From positions 3,348,001-3,412,000 of the forward strand of contig OZ244977.1 in the NCBI GenBank assembly GCA_965222995.1: 64,000 bases of DNA, given 5' to 3'. The notes beneath the pieces were generated by a model. That model did no database searches, was not told the origin of the DNA, and was given only the letters and a program-made list of their open reading frames with translations. Shown piece after piece: positions 17,332-26,351 of the stretch. Made by a program: the position numbers and the translations under genes. Positions within the stretch are counted from its first letter, which is position 1. The number at the start of each line of letters is the position of its first letter. Source of the stretch: SB11 sp965222995. Lineage in GTDB: Bacteria; Bacteroidota; Bacteroidia; UBA8524.

Positions 17332-18393
17332 ATGATAAGTGAAGAAGAATTTAACCTGAACCGGTTTTTGGAAGAAAAAGAACAAGACGAGTTATATGAA
17401 CACCACCGTATTGTGGTAGACCCCAAGCAAACCCTGCTTCGGATTGATAAGTTTTTAATGCTCCGCTTACAAAATGTAAGCCGAAGCAAAATTCAGGCAG
17501 CCGCCGCTGCCAGCAGTATCTTAGTAAATGAAAACCCTGTAAAGTCAAGCTACAAAGTAAAGCCGGGAGATATTGTTACTGTTGTTCTACCAACACCGCC
17601 CAGAGATACAGCCGTTTATCCCGAAGATATACCACTAAAAATTGTTTACGAGGATGACGATATTGTATTGGTAAACAAAGAGCCGGGTATGGTGGTACAC
17701 CCCGGTTTTAATAACTACACAGGTACTTTAATAAATGCTTTGGCTTGGCACTTTGAAGGACAGAATATTGAAAGAAAAGAGGCCTCCCCTCACTTAGTGC
17801 ATAGAATTGATAAAAACACCAGTGGTTTATTGGTTGTTGCTAAAAATGAGGATGCTATGGCGGGTTTGGCACAGCAATTTTTCGACCATAGCATTGAACG
17901 TAAATATAATGCTCTGGTTTGGGGTGATTTTGATGAAGAAAGTGGAACGATTACAGGTAATCTTGCCCGGCACCCTAAAAACAGATTAGAAATGGCTGTG
18001 TATGAAGATGGCAGTCAAGGCAAAGAAGCAATAACCCATTACAAAGTGCTTGAGCGTTTCCATTACGTTACTTTGGTTGAATGCCAATTGGAAACAGGAC
18101 GAACTCATCAAATACGTGCCCACATGCGCTATATAGGGCACCCTATATTTAGCGATGAAATGTATGGAGGAAACAGGGTTGTAAAAGGCACTACATTTAG
18201 CAAGTACAAACAGTTTATTGATAATTGTTTCGATCTTATCCCGCGCCAAGCTCTGCACGCTAAAACATTAGGGTTTATACATCCAAGAACCAAAGAAAAA
18301 GTATTTTTCGAAACTGATTTACCTAACGATTTTAAGGCTGTATTAGAAAAGTGGCGTAAATATGTTTCCCACAAAACAGATTTTGAAGATTAG
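17332..18393 (+). CDS. rluD: 23S rRNA pseudouridine synthase, RluD family
   Basis: Makes pseudouridine in large-subunit rRNA (positions 1911/1915/1917 in E. coli RluD). Order: an N-terminal extension, an S4 RNA-binding domain (about residues 40-95, RIDKFLMLRLQNVSRSKIQ), then the catalytic domain with HRIDKNTSGLLVVAKNEDA carrying the catalytic aspartate, and the C-terminal GRTHQIRAHMRYIGHPIFSD. The 353 residues are slightly longer than E. coli RluD, and the first 40 residues are acidic. It ends in a 4-base overlap with the stop of the convergent hydrolase gene. RluD and related RluA-family members differ little in sequence, so target sites are inferred. Confidence 0.92.
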   Translation: MISEEEFNLNRFLEEKEQDELYEHHRIVVDPKQTLLRIDKFLMLRLQNVSRSKIQAAAAASSILVNENPVKSSYKVKPGDIVTVVLPTPPRDTAVYPEDIPLKIVYEDDDIVLVNKEPGMVVHPGFNNYTGTLINALAWHFEGQNIERKEASPHLVHRIDKNTSGLLVVAKNEDAMAGLAQQFFDHSIERKYNALVWGDFDEESGTITGNLARHPKNRLEMAVYEDGSQGKEAITHYKVLERFHYVTLVECQLETGRTHQIRAHMRYIGHPIFSDEMYGGNRVVKGTTFSKYKQFIDNCFDLIPRQALHAKTLGFIHPRTKEKVFFETDLPNDFKAVLEKWRKYVSHKTDFED

Positions 18394-19154
18394 CAAAAAG
18401 CCATAAACTTTTCTATTATTTCAATGCTTTTTGCAGGTTCTTCCGTCATGCCCATGTGTCCGCTGTTTTCTAAAACTTCAAACTGGCTTTTTGTAGGCAA
18501 ACTAGCTTGATAAGCTAGCTTTTCAGCAGGAATTAAAACATCATCTTTTCCTGCAATAAATAATACAGGTACTTTGCTTTTTTGCAATATTTTAAGCCTT
18601 TCAGGGCGTTCTCGCATTGCTGATAGAGCATTTGTAACACCCTCTACACTGCATTCTTTTGCCATTTGCAGGCTTTGCTGTATTTGAGTGTTATAATTAT
18701 GATTTGCTGAAAACAATGAGGGTATTAAGGTTTTAACAAAGGGCTCTATTCCGTTTCGTTTCACAAAATCAATATGCTTCAATCGGTTCTCTTTTTTAAA
18801 GTCCGTATCAGCATAGGCTGTTGAGTGAAACAAGCCAAACCCTTTTAGTAAATCAGGGTATTTTTCAGCAAAGGCAAGTGTTAAATAACCACCCATTGAG
18901 TGCCCAATCATAACACAGCTATTAACACCTTTACCAAGTAATGTTTTATGCAAGTGGTTTGCCATGTCTTCAAGGTTTTGTTTTTTGCCTTCTAAATTAC
19001 TTTTCCCAAAGCCGGGCATATCAACGGTTATTACCCTATACTTTGCTGAAAGCTGAGGCAAAATAGTATCCCAAACCCTGCTGTCTTCACAAAACCCATG
19101 TATCAGAACAATAGTTTCTCCTTCTCCTATAGATTGTGTAAACATACTTGCCAT
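18390..19154 (-). CDS. Alpha/beta-hydrolase
   Basis: A 254-residue cytosolic alpha/beta-hydrolase. Oxyanion-hole motif VLIHGFCEDSRVW, nucleophile elbow GHSMGG, acid region FIAGKDDVLIP and histidine ENSGHMGMTE make the Ser-Asp-His triad complete. The length and architecture fit carboxylesterase/haloperoxidase-like (MhpC-type) enzymes; the substrate is unknown. The gene ends in a 4-base overlap with convergent rluD, and begins 76 bases from the ppiD-like stop, separated by a hairpin terminator at 19186-19208. Confidence 0.9.
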   Translation of the reverse strand: MASMFTQSIGEGETIVLIHGFCEDSRVWDTILPQLSAKYRVITVDMPGFGKSNLEGKKQNLEDMANHLHKTLLGKGVNSCVMIGHSMGGYLTLAFAEKYPDLLKGFGLFHSTAYADTDFKKENRLKHIDFVKRNGIEPFVKTLIPSLFSANHNYNTQIQQSLQMAKECSVEGVTNALSAMRERPERLKILQKSKVPVLFIAGKDDVLIPAEKLAYQASLPTKSQFEVLENSGHMGMTEEPAKSIEIIEKFMAFC

Positions 19155-19185
19155 ATAACTTCTTTTAGTTTTATATAAATAAAAA

Positions 19186-19208
19186 AGGCTATCCCTTTAG
19201 GATAGCCT
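19186..19208 (-). terminator. Intrinsic terminator downstream of the PpiD-like gene
   Basis: AGGCTATCC and GGATAGCCT form a perfect 9-bp stem with a 5-base loop; on the minus strand it is followed by six Ts (complement of AAAAAA at 19181-19186). It lies 23 bases after the ppiD-like stop in that gene's direction. Confidence 0.85.
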
Positions 19209-19230
19209 CAATATAATGTTTAACTATTTA

Positions 19231-21375
19231 CTAGTAAAACTTGTATCTAAAGTCTTTAATGTCAGCATGTTTCTTCAATGCATCGTTTGCTCTGGTGTCT
19301 GATGAGTTTTGTACTTCCCCTAACATTTGTTGTTTAGTTTGGCTTAAATCTTCAGGAAGTTTTGCTTTTGTTTTCTCGTCAAGCCTAAATACATATACAC
19401 CGTTTTTATCTTTTACAGGCTCGCTAATCACTTTCACATCAGTGCCGTATAAGTACCCCAAAAGGGTAGGTGCAGGACCTATGCTTGTAACGTTTTCTGT
19501 ATTAAACTGCTGATAAGGCAAGGCTAAAACATTAGTACCCAATTTTTTGGCTATTGCATCTAAAGTGCTAGCCCCTGCTTTCGCTTCTTCAAACTTCTTT
19601 CTTAAAATTTCTGCTTTCTTTTCGTTCCTTACAGCATCAGTAAGTTTCAAACGCATATCTTCAACTGTTGCCGTACCTTCTTCACTTATAGTAACTAAAC
19701 GCGCCACAACCAGTTTCGTATTGTTTGCTACCGGAAAAGGCTCAGATATATCGCCTGCTTTTCTTTCATCGGCATAAGCCCATCTTACTACATTACGTGC
19801 GTCTTGCAAGCCAGATAATACACGGTCTCTAGCTCTTACACTTTCAGCAAAACGTTTGCTTAAACCTCTTTCATCAATCCCTTTTGTAAACTGTTCTTCT
19901 GTACTTATAGACCCTGCAAATTCATTGGCTTGTGAAGCCACTGCAGAATAGGTTTTAGAACTAGGCTCAATTTCACGCTCTACCTGCCCTACTTTTACCA
20001 TTGTGCTACTTGGGTTATGTGTACCTTTTACAATATGTACCCCTTGCGAAGTGGTAACCACAGTATAACTACCTTTAGACGTTTTAGCTACAGCATCCAT
20101 TAATTCGCCAGGCAATTGCCCGTCATCTTTTGAAACCCAGCCTAAATCTCCTTCTTTCTGGTTTGTATTAGGGTCTGTACTGTGTTCTTTCACAGCGTCT
20201 TTAAAACTGGCTCCGTCTTTTAAGTCAGCAATAATTTCTCTTGCTTTCTTTTGAGCTGCAATAGTATCGTCTTTCAACACACCTTCAGGACGTACTAATA
20301 TTTGTGATGCCCGGTACATAGTTAATGTATCATCAGCCACATCTAACACTTTAAAAGCTACATAACCTCCTTGGTCAAAAGCAGGCCCGAAAACTCTCCC
20401 CGGTTGTGCTGCAAAAATCGAGTCTTCAAATAGCTCTAAGAAAGAGCCTCTGCGAACAAAATTGGTGTCGTAAAAACCACCGTTATTTACTATAAAAGCT
20501 GAGTCGTTTTTAGTTTCTCTAAAACCTTTTGTTTTCTCAACTATCCAACGGAAAGCATCTGCTGAGTCTTTTGCTGTTGGGTTAATATCAAAAACCACAT
20601 ACTCCAATTTTCTTGATGCGTCAAGTTGAAAATCTTCAGTATGCTTTTGCAGGTATTCTTCCAATTCCGCATCGGTAACGTTAACAGTTGAATCACTAAT
20701 TGAAAAGTAATCTAGTTTAACTATCTGTCCTTTAACATTATCATTTGCTGCTGCAAATTGGTCTTTAGCTTCAAGTGAGGTAACGTAATTTCCTTTACTT
20801 ACGTAGGTAAAGTACTTTTTGTTCTCAACATCCTCAATTATAGACTTATCAATAGCCTGTACCCATTGGTCTTCTTGCTCAGGTTCTAAAGTTCTTCTTC
20901 TTTCTAATACTTTAGCCATGTCTAGCTGACCTGTAGGTGTAGCAAAATCAGGGTTTACCTGCCCTGTTTGCGGATTTGTAAAAGTGCTAACAATTAGCGG
21001 GTGAGGTTTAGGTGCTTGAAACTCTACCCAAGTTAGTTCTTCGGGACTAACTTTAATATTAAGCCTGCTATACTCTCTTTTAAGTACTTTTTCTCTGAAA
21101 AATGATTCCCAAACCTGGTCTCTAACAATATCTTGTAATTGAGGAGTAAGTTGACCATACTGAGCTTGAGCGTTTTGTTCTATTTGCTTATACTGCTCGT
21201 CAAACTCTTGAAAGGTTACTTTCTCACCGTTTATTTTTCCTACGATTTGCTCGGGGTTTCCAAATAAACTGTTTCCACCACTTAGCATATCTGTTAATAT
21301 AAATGCTAAGATTGATATACCAATTAGGGTGATAACTAACCCTGAACGTTGTCTTATTTTACCTATGACAGCCAT
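19231..21375 (-). CDS. PpiD/SurA-like periplasmic peptidyl-prolyl isomerase
   Basis: An envelope folding factor of 714 residues. It has one N-terminal membrane anchor (ITLIGISILAFILTDML), then a SurA_N-like chaperone region and a parvulin (PPIC) domain near the middle (ASQILVRPEG ... STDPNTNQKEGDLGWV ... GVHIVKG), followed by a long helical C-terminal segment. This is the usual Bacteroidota PpiD/SurA arrangement; I avoid a symbol because the two are hard to separate. The ATG at 21373-21375 (MAVIGKIRQRSG) is chosen over one 12 codons upstream since the membrane anchor follows directly. A strong terminator follows. Confidence 0.9.
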   Translation of the reverse strand: MAVIGKIRQRSGLVITLIGISILAFILTDMLSGGNSLFGNPEQIVGKINGEKVTFQEFDEQYKQIEQNAQAQYGQLTPQLQDIVRDQVWESFFREKVLKREYSRLNIKVSPEELTWVEFQAPKPHPLIVSTFTNPQTGQVNPDFATPTGQLDMAKVLERRRTLEPEQEDQWVQAIDKSIIEDVENKKYFTYVSKGNYVTSLEAKDQFAAANDNVKGQIVKLDYFSISDSTVNVTDAELEEYLQKHTEDFQLDASRKLEYVVFDINPTAKDSADAFRWIVEKTKGFRETKNDSAFIVNNGGFYDTNFVRRGSFLELFEDSIFAAQPGRVFGPAFDQGGYVAFKVLDVADDTLTMYRASQILVRPEGVLKDDTIAAQKKAREIIADLKDGASFKDAVKEHSTDPNTNQKEGDLGWVSKDDGQLPGELMDAVAKTSKGSYTVVTTSQGVHIVKGTHNPSSTMVKVGQVEREIEPSSKTYSAVASQANEFAGSISTEEQFTKGIDERGLSKRFAESVRARDRVLSGLQDARNVVRWAYADERKAGDISEPFPVANNTKLVVARLVTISEEGTATVEDMRLKLTDAVRNEKKAEILRKKFEEAKAGASTLDAIAKKLGTNVLALPYQQFNTENVTSIGPAPTLLGYLYGTDVKVISEPVKDKNGVYVFRLDEKTKAKLPEDLSQTKQQMLGEVQNSSDTRANDALKKHADIKDFRYKFY

Positions 21376-21440
21376 AAATTCGCTTTTTTCAAAAAGAGGT
21401 GCAAAATACACCTTTTGTTAATGATTTTCAAAATGATTTC

Positions 21441-22385
21441 CTATGCGGGTTTTGTAGCATTATTTTTTGACAAAAAATCGGCATAAGCTATCTTAATTCC
21501 TTCTTCCAGTTGTGTTTCGGGTCTCCAGCCTGTGGCAAAAACTTTTTCTACGTCCATAAGCTTTCTGGGAGTACCATCAGGCTTAGAAGTGTCAAACTTC
21601 AACTCTCCCTCATAGCCTATTACTTTTTGTATGGTAAGTGCCAGGTCTTTAATGCTTAAATCTTCGCCACAACCAATATTTACAAATTGTTTCTCATTGT
21701 AGTTTAGCATTAAGTGGAAACAGGCTTTTGCCAAATCGTCGGCAAATAAAAACTCGCGCTTGGGCGAACCGGTACCCCAAATTTCTACAGCAGGTGCTTC
21801 GCTTTCTTTTGCCTCATGAAATTTACGTATTAATGCAGGCAGAACATGAGAGTTTTGGGGGTGGTAATTATCGTTTAAGCCATACAGGTTAGTAGGCATT
21901 ACTGCAATAAAATTACATCCGTATTGGTCTCTATATGCCTCGCACATTTTTATGCCGGTTATTTTTGCAATGGCATACGGTTCGTTTGTAGGCTCTAACA
22001 AACCCGTCAATAAATACTCTTCTTTTAAGGGCTGCGGGGCTAATTTGGGATAGATACACGATGAGCCAAAAAACATCAGTTTTTTTACTTTGCTTAAGTA
22101 TGACTGGTGGATGATATTGTTCTGTATCATCAGGTTATCATACAAAAACTCTGCTCTGTAGGTATTATTAGCCACAATACCGCCAACCTTTGCTGCTGCC
22201 AAAAAAACATAATCGGGTTGTTCAGCTTCAAAAAATGCTTGCACCGCCACACTATCACGTAAATCAAGCTCTTTACTAGTTCTTGAAATAATGTTGTTGT
22301 ATCCGTTACGCTCCAGCTCCCTCACCATAGCAGAACCTACCATGCCCCTATGACCTGCAACGTATATTTTACTATTCTTCTCCAT
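21441..22385 (-). CDS. fcl: GDP-L-fucose synthase
   Basis: Converts GDP-4-keto-6-deoxy-mannose to GDP-L-fucose (epimerase-reductase, NADPH), for surface polysaccharides. The N-terminus shows the Rossmann motif YVAGHRGMVGSAMVREL; the substrate region SSCIYPKLAPQP and the catalytic Tyr/Lys in PYAIAKITG are present. The start MEKNSKIY at 22383-22385 matches the family and lies inside the 3' end of the upstream GNAT gene (14-base overlap). 314 residues is normal. Operon with gmd and the GNAT gene. Confidence 0.95.
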   Translation of the reverse strand: MEKNSKIYVAGHRGMVGSAMVRELERNGYNNIISRTSKELDLRDSVAVQAFFEAEQPDYVFLAAAKVGGIVANNTYRAEFLYDNLMIQNNIIHQSYLSKVKKLMFFGSSCIYPKLAPQPLKEEYLLTGLLEPTNEPYAIAKITGIKMCEAYRDQYGCNFIAVMPTNLYGLNDNYHPQNSHVLPALIRKFHEAKESEAPAVEIWGTGSPKREFLFADDLAKACFHLMLNYNEKQFVNIGCGEDLSIKDLALTIQKVIGYEGELKFDTSKPDGTPRKLMDVEKVFATGWRPETQLEEGIKIAYADFLSKNNATKPA

Positions 22386-22872
22386 TGTGAAGTGATTTTT
22401 GCCAAAAGGCGACATCTAAATATTTTCCGTTTTTTATACTTACTTTTTCGTAGTGTGCAGCCTTTGCAAAGCCCATTCTTTCGTGCAGCATAACACTGGC
22501 AATATTGGGCATAATAACTCCCGCTATCATTTCTCTAAAGCCTTTTTGGGTTGCATCATCTATTAAAGCTTGGTATAAGGCTTTACCATGTCCCTGGCCC
22601 TGGCTTTTTTTATCTAAATATATTGATGCTTCTACCGTGTGGTTATAAGCGTCATTTTTTCTGAACCTTTTATAGTAGGCAAACCCAACCATTTTGCCTT
22701 CATCTTCCATAACCAGCCAGTTGTATTTTTCTAAGGCGGTTATCATTCGCTCACCCATTATTTCTTTAGAAACTTCTTCTGTTTCCAGTGTGAAATTAGT
22801 CGGGATGTATTCATTATATATTGTCGCTACTTTTTCCGCATCTTCAAGCGTAGCTGTCCTTATTTCAACCAT
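22372..22872 (-). CDS. GNAT N-acetyltransferase (phosphinothricin acetyltransferase-like)
   Basis: A 166-residue GNAT enzyme of the Pat/YncA-like type: start MVEIRTATLEDAEKVATIYN, acetyl-CoA motif SQGQGHGKALYQALIDDA and tail MLHERMGFAKAAHYEKVS. These acetylate small amines such as phosphinothricin, methionine sulfoximine or amino-sugars; the substrate here is unknown. It sits between gmd and fcl: 6 bases after gmd's stop, with its 3' end overlapping fcl by 14 bases, so it is in the GDP-fucose operon. A role on a GDP-sugar is possible but unproven. Confidence 0.9.
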   Translation of the reverse strand: MVEIRTATLEDAEKVATIYNEYIPTNFTLETEEVSKEIMGERMITALEKYNWLVMEDEGKMVGFAYYKRFRKNDAYNHTVEASIYLDKKSQGQGHGKALYQALIDDATQKGFREMIAGVIMPNIASVMLHERMGFAKAAHYEKVSIKNGKYLDVAFWQKSLHNGEE

Positions 22873-22878
22873 TACTGC

Positions 22879-24015
22879 CTATTCAAAATAATTCATGGTT
22901 TTGTAGCCACCCTCTTGCATATACTTGTCTTTCTTCACCATTTTCAAGTCGCTGTGCATCATATCATCAACTAACGCTTTTAAATCGTATTTAGGTTCCC
23001 AGCCCAGTTGTTTTTTAGCCTTGCTTGGGTCCCCTATTAATAAGTCTACCTCTGTAGGTCTAAAATAGCGTGGGTCAACTGCCAATACCTCCTGCCCTTC
23101 TTTTACATTAGCACTGATATTCAGTTCATTTAAGCGGCTCATATTTATGGATGATACAAAACCTTTTTCATCCACACCTTGCCCCTTGAAATCAAGAGTT
23201 ATGCCAACGTAGCCAAAAGCCATTCTTATAAAATCTCTTACCGAAGTTGTTACACCTGTAGCTACTACATAATCTTCAGCTTTTTCTTGTTGAAGCATCA
23301 AATACATAGCTTCCACATAATCTTTGGCATGTCCCCAGTCTCTTTGGGCATCAAGATTTCCAACAAACAGTTTTTCTTGTAAGCCTAAAGCTATTTTACT
23401 GGTAGCTCGTGTAATTTTACGGGTTACAAAGGTTTCCCCACGAACTGGTGATTCGTGGTTAAACAATATTCCGTTAGAAGCATATATATTATATGCCTCG
23501 CGATAGTTAACGGTTATCCAATACGCATACATTTTTGCTGCCGCATAAGGCGAGCGGGGATAAAAGGGAGTTTTCTCACTTTGTGGCACTTCTTGCACCA
23601 GTCCGTACAATTCAGATGTTGATGCCTGATAAAATTTAGTTTTCTCAGTTAAGTTTAATATACGTATTGCCTCTAAAATTCTTAAGGTTCCTATTGCATC
23701 ACTATTAGCGGTATACTCAGGCGTTTCAAAACTTACCTGAACATGACTTTGTGCTGCCAGGTTATAAATTTCATCGGGTTGAGTTTCTTGTACAATACGA
23801 ATTAGATTGGTACTATCCGTTAAATCTCCGTAATGAAGCTTAAGGCGAACATTTTTTTCGTGAGGGTCTTGATATAAATGGTCTATCCTATCAGTATTAA
23901 ACAAAGAACTACGCCGTTTAATACCGTGTACCTGATAGCCTTTGTTTAGCAAAAACTCTGCAAGATACGCCCCGTCTTGTCCTGTTATACCTGTTATAAG
24001 TGCGGTTTTCATCAA
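22879..24015 (-). CDS. gmd: GDP-mannose 4,6-dehydratase
   Basis: First dedicated step to GDP-L-fucose: GDP-mannose to GDP-4-keto-6-deoxy-mannose, NADP-dependent. N-terminus TALITGITGQDGAYLAEFLL (Rossmann GxxGxxG), the catalytic segment STSELYG with downstream Tyr/Lys in YPRSPYAAAKMYAYW, and the C-terminal YFRPTEVDLLIGDPSKAKK are typical. 378 residues is normal. The start may be either of two adjacent ATGs (24015 or 24012). The -7 box at 24051-24058 is upstream. Operon order gmd, GNAT, fcl. Confidence 0.96.
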   Translation of the reverse strand: MMKTALITGITGQDGAYLAEFLLNKGYQVHGIKRRSSLFNTDRIDHLYQDPHEKNVRLKLHYGDLTDSTNLIRIVQETQPDEIYNLAAQSHVQVSFETPEYTANSDAIGTLRILEAIRILNLTEKTKFYQASTSELYGLVQEVPQSEKTPFYPRSPYAAAKMYAYWITVNYREAYNIYASNGILFNHESPVRGETFVTRKITRATSKIALGLQEKLFVGNLDAQRDWGHAKDYVEAMYLMLQQEKAEDYVVATGVTTSVRDFIRMAFGYVGITLDFKGQGVDEKGFVSSINMSRLNELNISANVKEGQEVLAVDPRYFRPTEVDLLIGDPSKAKKQLGWEPKYDLKALVDDMMHSDLKMVKKDKYMQEGGYKTMNYFE

Positions 24016-24050
24016 AAAAATTAGTCGTTCTTTGGTTTTGAATTAATTTG

Positions 24051-24058
24051 CAAAAGTA
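24051..24058 (-). promoter_or_regulatory. Predicted -7 promoter box for gmd operon
   Basis: The reverse strand reads TACTTTTG, an exact TAnnTTTG match, 35 bases before the gmd ATG. It also lies only 16 bases before the ATG of the divergent deacetylase gene, so the two promoters must overlap. Confidence 0.45.
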
Positions 24059-24073
24059 TTTATTTAATTGTTA

Positions 24074-25372
24074 ATGGTACTCATTTATTCGCCTGTAATA
24101 AGCCCAAGACTTACATATACTGCAAAGCAGTTATTTGGTGTCTTGCTAAAGACGGATTATAAGCTAACGAATAATAGAGACGCTTTTTTAACTGCTAACG
24201 ATGTCCGAATAAATTATAGCAACGAAAGAATAGAGGGTGCTATCGCCATATTTCCGAATGGTTTATTAAATGAAAGTACGGTTAATAAAATCACTCCAAC
24301 TATAGGAGAGTGGGAAAACTGCCCTACTTTATTTCCTAATGAAAACGATAAAGTTCCGTTTGATATTTTTAGTGCCGTTTTTTACTTATTAAGCAGGTAT
24401 GAAGAGCACACAGATAGTGCAAGAGATAAACACGGCAGGTTTACCGCAAAGCAAAGTTTTTTATATAAAAACAACTTGCTTCACTTACCTTTAGTCAATA
24501 TTTGGGCAAATAAACTACGGCTAACACTCAATAAGTCTTATGAGCTAAATATCAGTAGATTAGAGCATGAATATATTTCAACTATTGATATTGACCATGT
24601 GTTCTATTACAAGCATAAACCATTGCTTAGAAATATTTTAGGCGGAGCTAAACAATTACTAAAAGGAGACTTTGAAAGCCTGAACTTGAGAATAAAAACC
24701 GTTTTAGGGGGGAAAGACCCTAATGATATTTATGATTGGCTGCTAACTGAGCATGAAAAGCACAACACTAAAGCTATATTCTTTTTTTTAATGGGGGATA
24801 AAGACCTCCCCTACGACCCGCCGTCAATTTTTGATATAAAAGATGTTGCTGAGGTTATCCGGCAAATTGCCGATAAAAATAGTGTTGGTATTCATCCTTC
24901 CTATCATTCACTTAACAAGAAAAGCATAATATTGAAGGAAAAGCAGCGTTTGGAGGAGTTAGCAGACCGAAAAATTAGTATTAGCCGCCAACATTATTTA
25001 CGCTTCTCCTTACCTGAAACTTATAGGGTTTTAGCAGAGTGTGGTATTGAAAACGAATATAGTATGGGCTATGCCGACTATGTGGGTTACAGAGCAGGAA
25101 CTGCAACCTCATTTACATGGTTTGATTTGGAAAAAAATGAAGAAACTAATTTAACGGTGCATCCTTTTGCTGTTATGGATATCTCATTAAAAAACTACAT
25201 GCAACAAACACCTGAACAAGCTATTGAAACCATACAAAAACTAAATGCCCCTCTGCTTGAAAATGGCGGAACTTTTATGAGCTTGTGGCACAATGAGTCG
25301 TTAAGCAATAAAGGTGAGTGGAAAAATTGGCGTAAAGTTTATCAATTGTTACTTACTTTTAACCCCCGATAA
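24074..25372 (+). CDS. Polysaccharide-deacetylase-like protein
   Basis: A 432-residue protein of the polysaccharide deacetylase-like family seen in Bacteroidota surface-sugar loci. A catalytic-like DxDH segment (STIDIDHVFYY) and HxxxH (GIHPSYHS) correspond to NodB motifs 1 and 2, and SLWHNESLS to a later motif. There is no signal peptide, which is unusual for exported polysaccharide deacetylases and suggests action on a lipid- or nucleotide-linked intermediate in the cytosol (inference). ATG at 24074 is preferred to a TTG two codons earlier. Its stop overlaps the next ATG by one base (TAATG), so the two genes are coupled. It is divergent from gmd. Confidence 0.83.
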   Translation: MVLIYSPVISPRLTYTAKQLFGVLLKTDYKLTNNRDAFLTANDVRINYSNERIEGAIAIFPNGLLNESTVNKITPTIGEWENCPTLFPNENDKVPFDIFSAVFYLLSRYEEHTDSARDKHGRFTAKQSFLYKNNLLHLPLVNIWANKLRLTLNKSYELNISRLEHEYISTIDIDHVFYYKHKPLLRNILGGAKQLLKGDFESLNLRIKTVLGGKDPNDIYDWLLTEHEKHNTKAIFFFLMGDKDLPYDPPSIFDIKDVAEVIRQIADKNSVGIHPSYHSLNKKSIILKEKQRLEELADRKISISRQHYLRFSLPETYRVLAECGIENEYSMGYADYVGYRAGTATSFTWFDLEKNEETNLTVHPFAVMDISLKNYMQQTPEQAIETIQKLNAPLLENGGTFMSLWHNESLSNKGEWKNWRKVYQLLLTFNPR

Positions 25373-26289
25373 TGGAGATTAGGTTTTTACTACGCAACGA
25401 GATTGACGATATAAAATGGGATGCTTGTATTTATGAATCTTTCAATAGCCTTATTTATGCATATACATGGTACTTAGATAATGTTGCTGATGATTGGAGT
25501 GCTTTGGTGCTTGATGATTATAAAGCGGTAATGCCCTTACCTTCAAGAAAAAAGTGGGGGTTTACGTATATATACCAGCCTTTTTTTTGTCAGCAATTGG
25601 GCATTTTTTCAAATGCAGAGATTACACAACCTACTGTAAATGCTTTTTTTAAGGCAATACCTTCGCATGTTAGTTATATAGATATCCAAACCAATATTTT
25701 CACCAAGCCTTCTTCGGGAAATGTTGTAGTACATCAAAAAACAAATTTTCATTTATCACTTATTTCTACCTATGAAAAGCTTGAAAGCGGATACAATGAA
25801 AACACTAAGCGGAATTTAAAAAAAGCAAAAAAGAATAAGATTGAGCTGCTTGAGAACGCTGAACCCTCATCAATAGTAAAACTGTATAGAGAAAATTATG
25901 CCTCTAAAACTCCAGAAATAAAAGAAAGTGATTACCAAAACCTGAACCGCCTTATTAATTATTGTTTACGGATGGGAGTGCTTAAGTCTTGGGCTGCTTT
26001 TGATGAAAGAAACTCTTTATGTGCCGGAGCTTTGTTTATTAAAGACCACAAAAACGTATATTATTTATTAGGCGGCTCTACTGAAGATGGAAGAACATAC
26101 GGAGCTATGCACGCGCTATTTGACGGTTTTATAAAAGTTTATGCAGGAAGAGATTTGGTGCTTGATTTTGAAGGCTCTGAAATAGAGGGCATAGCCCGTT
26201 TTTATAAAGGTTTGGGGGCTAAGCCTGTATACTACTACAGTGTACAGCAAAACAGGTTGCCGCATATTATTAGATGGTTAAAGAAATGA
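25372..26289 (+). CDS. FemAB/GNAT-like transferase
   Basis: A 305-residue protein with a two-lobed GNAT arrangement. The helix NTKRNLKKAKKNKIELLE and FIKDHKNVYYLLGGSTED followed by GAMHALFDGFI closely follow the FemAB-type (BioF2-like) acyltransferases, which add amino acids or acyl groups to peptidoglycan precursors or sugars. The substrate is unknown. The ATG overlaps the deacetylase stop by one base, so the pair should act together, perhaps de-acetylating and then re-acylating an amino sugar (inference). Terminated by the hairpin at 26298-26328. Confidence 0.85.
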   Translation: MEIRFLLRNEIDDIKWDACIYESFNSLIYAYTWYLDNVADDWSALVLDDYKAVMPLPSRKKWGFTYIYQPFFCQQLGIFSNAEITQPTVNAFFKAIPSHVSYIDIQTNIFTKPSSGNVVVHQKTNFHLSLISTYEKLESGYNENTKRNLKKAKKNKIELLENAEPSSIVKLYRENYASKTPEIKESDYQNLNRLINYCLRMGVLKSWAAFDERNSLCAGALFIKDHKNVYYLLGGSTEDGRTYGAMHALFDGFIKVYAGRDLVLDFEGSEIEGIARFYKGLGAKPVYYYSVQQNRLPHIIRWLKK

Positions 26290-26297
26290 GGCAATAA

Positions 26298-26328
26298 AAA
26301 AGGCGAGAGAAATTTCTACTCACCTTTT
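26298..26328. terminator. Bidirectional hairpin terminator
   Basis: AAAAGGCGAG pairs with CTCACCTTTT (one mismatch), with an inner AGAAATTTCT palindrome extending the fold, flanked by an A-run and ending in TTTT. It lies between the convergent FemAB-like gene and the minus-strand lipoprotein gene and could serve both. Confidence 0.7.
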
Positions 26329-26351
26329 AATGGGCTACTAAGTATTTAAAA

